Source: Brachionus plicatilis (taxonomy: Eukaryota; Rotifera; Eurotatoria; Ploima; Brachionidae). From it: 64,000 nucleotides of DNA. Below are positions 63,613-64,000 of the stretch, piece by piece (the first letter of the stretch is position 1; every line of letters begins with the position of its first letter). The notes beneath the pieces are model-generated. The model ran no database searches. It was given only the letters and a program-made list of their open reading frames with translations, and had not been told where the DNA came from. The stretch is from assembly GCA_010279815.1 (NCBI GenBank), contig QEOQ01000238.1:355062-419061 (forward strand), written 5' to 3'. A program made the position numbers and the translations under genes.

Positions 63613-63639
63613 AAATTCAATAAAATTAAATTTAAAAAA

Positions 63640-64000
63640 AAATAGGAAAAATTAAGAATTTAAAGTTTAAGGAAAAACAGAATAGATAGAAAAGCTAAAT
63701 TTTATCCTTTTATTTTTTTCCCAATTGATTATCTGACTCATCTTCAACATCAATTTTGTTTAAATCATTGTCTAAGACAAAACCAAATTTCACTTTTGCT
63801 AAATTTTGAATAAATTTTAGTTTTTTGTCAAGAGACAGTTGCTTTCGTTAAATCCGCAATTTGAGGTTTTTGAGTTCTTGTTGCTCTGTGTTATACTTGG
63901 CTATTATCAGGGCTAGATTCTTGAAATCAGTTTTCTTTGTTTTTTTTTTGTTTTTTTGGATTCATTTTTGCTTTGGTAAAATTAAAAAAAATTTGGTTTA
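63640..64000 (-). other. Possible coding relic at the right edge
   Basis: Minus-strand frames read LIIAKYNTEQQELKNLKLRI, a stop, then LSLDKKLKFIQNLAKVKFGF and LNKIDVEDESDNQLGKK with a stop at about 63716. The charged tail looks like the C-terminus of a protein, possibly transposon-derived. It runs toward the window end and cannot be assigned. Confidence 0.3.

Noticed and set aside
1..64000. CRISPR arrays, rRNA, tRNA and bacterial regulatory sites
   Set aside because: The direct repeats seen are transposon words or tandem duplications without unique equal-length spacers. No tRNA cloverleaf with a T-loop GTTCRAATC block was convincing by eye. The genome is eukaryotic.

Overview
The window looks like nuclear DNA of a small-genome invertebrate animal. 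It is very AT-rich, about a quarter G+C by eye. The few spliced genes have introns of only 49 to 67 bp, and the cellular genes are of metazoan type: a 7TM receptor with an LRR-like ectodomain, a tetraspanin and a SET-domain protein. A monogonont rotifer such as Brachionus fits the base composition, short introns and repeat load, but the species is an inference. No tRNA, rRNA, CRISPR array or bacterial operon was seen. There are two assembly gaps (12245-12293 and 37245-37426).

Layout: 1-9.3 kb holds a GPCR gene (-), a tetraspanin gene (-), one palindromic MITE and a decayed Ty3/gypsy retrotransposon. 9.3-13.5 kb holds a GC-rich word repeat, then a LINE split by a FLYWCH/MULE transposon with a clean 9-bp target duplication. 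14-17.4 kb is the first copy of a block carrying an unfamiliar 553-residue protein made of 28 Cys-Pro repeats (CPLGY, CPFGY, CPKGY). 17.4-24 kb has an LRR fragment, a three-exon SET gene with a signal-peptide-like N-terminus, a MITE and an apparently intact MULE transposon. 25-31 kb and 42-49.5 kb are two further copies of the CPLGY block, both inverted relative to the first. 31-42 kb and 49.5-64 kb are almost wholly transposon fossils: LINEs, a piggyBac-like tail, MULEs nested in MULEs, a Helitron end, Tigger/pogo elements, a long-TIR element, a miniature LTR element (TRIM) and MITEs.

The main candidate for an undescribed system is the CPLGY gene. Three intact reading frames differ by roughly 1% or less, while their noncoding flanks differ clearly more and carry indels. 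The flanking LINE endonuclease fossil has the same in-frame stop in all three copies, so an already dead LINE and a living gene were duplicated together. The cysteines sit in a K-C-P-hydrophobic context that resembles heme-regulatory motifs, so a multivalent heme or metal-thiolate binder is a testable idea, not a conclusion.

A second theme concerns the DNA transposons. Each family carries its own short word near the ends, repeated in both orientations (for example TTCGACAA, GGAGATAAAT, ATAACGAAC, CCCCCGTAAA, GGCCGCC). Several insertions are shown by target-site duplications, by an interrupted host ORF, or by an empty site elsewhere in the window.
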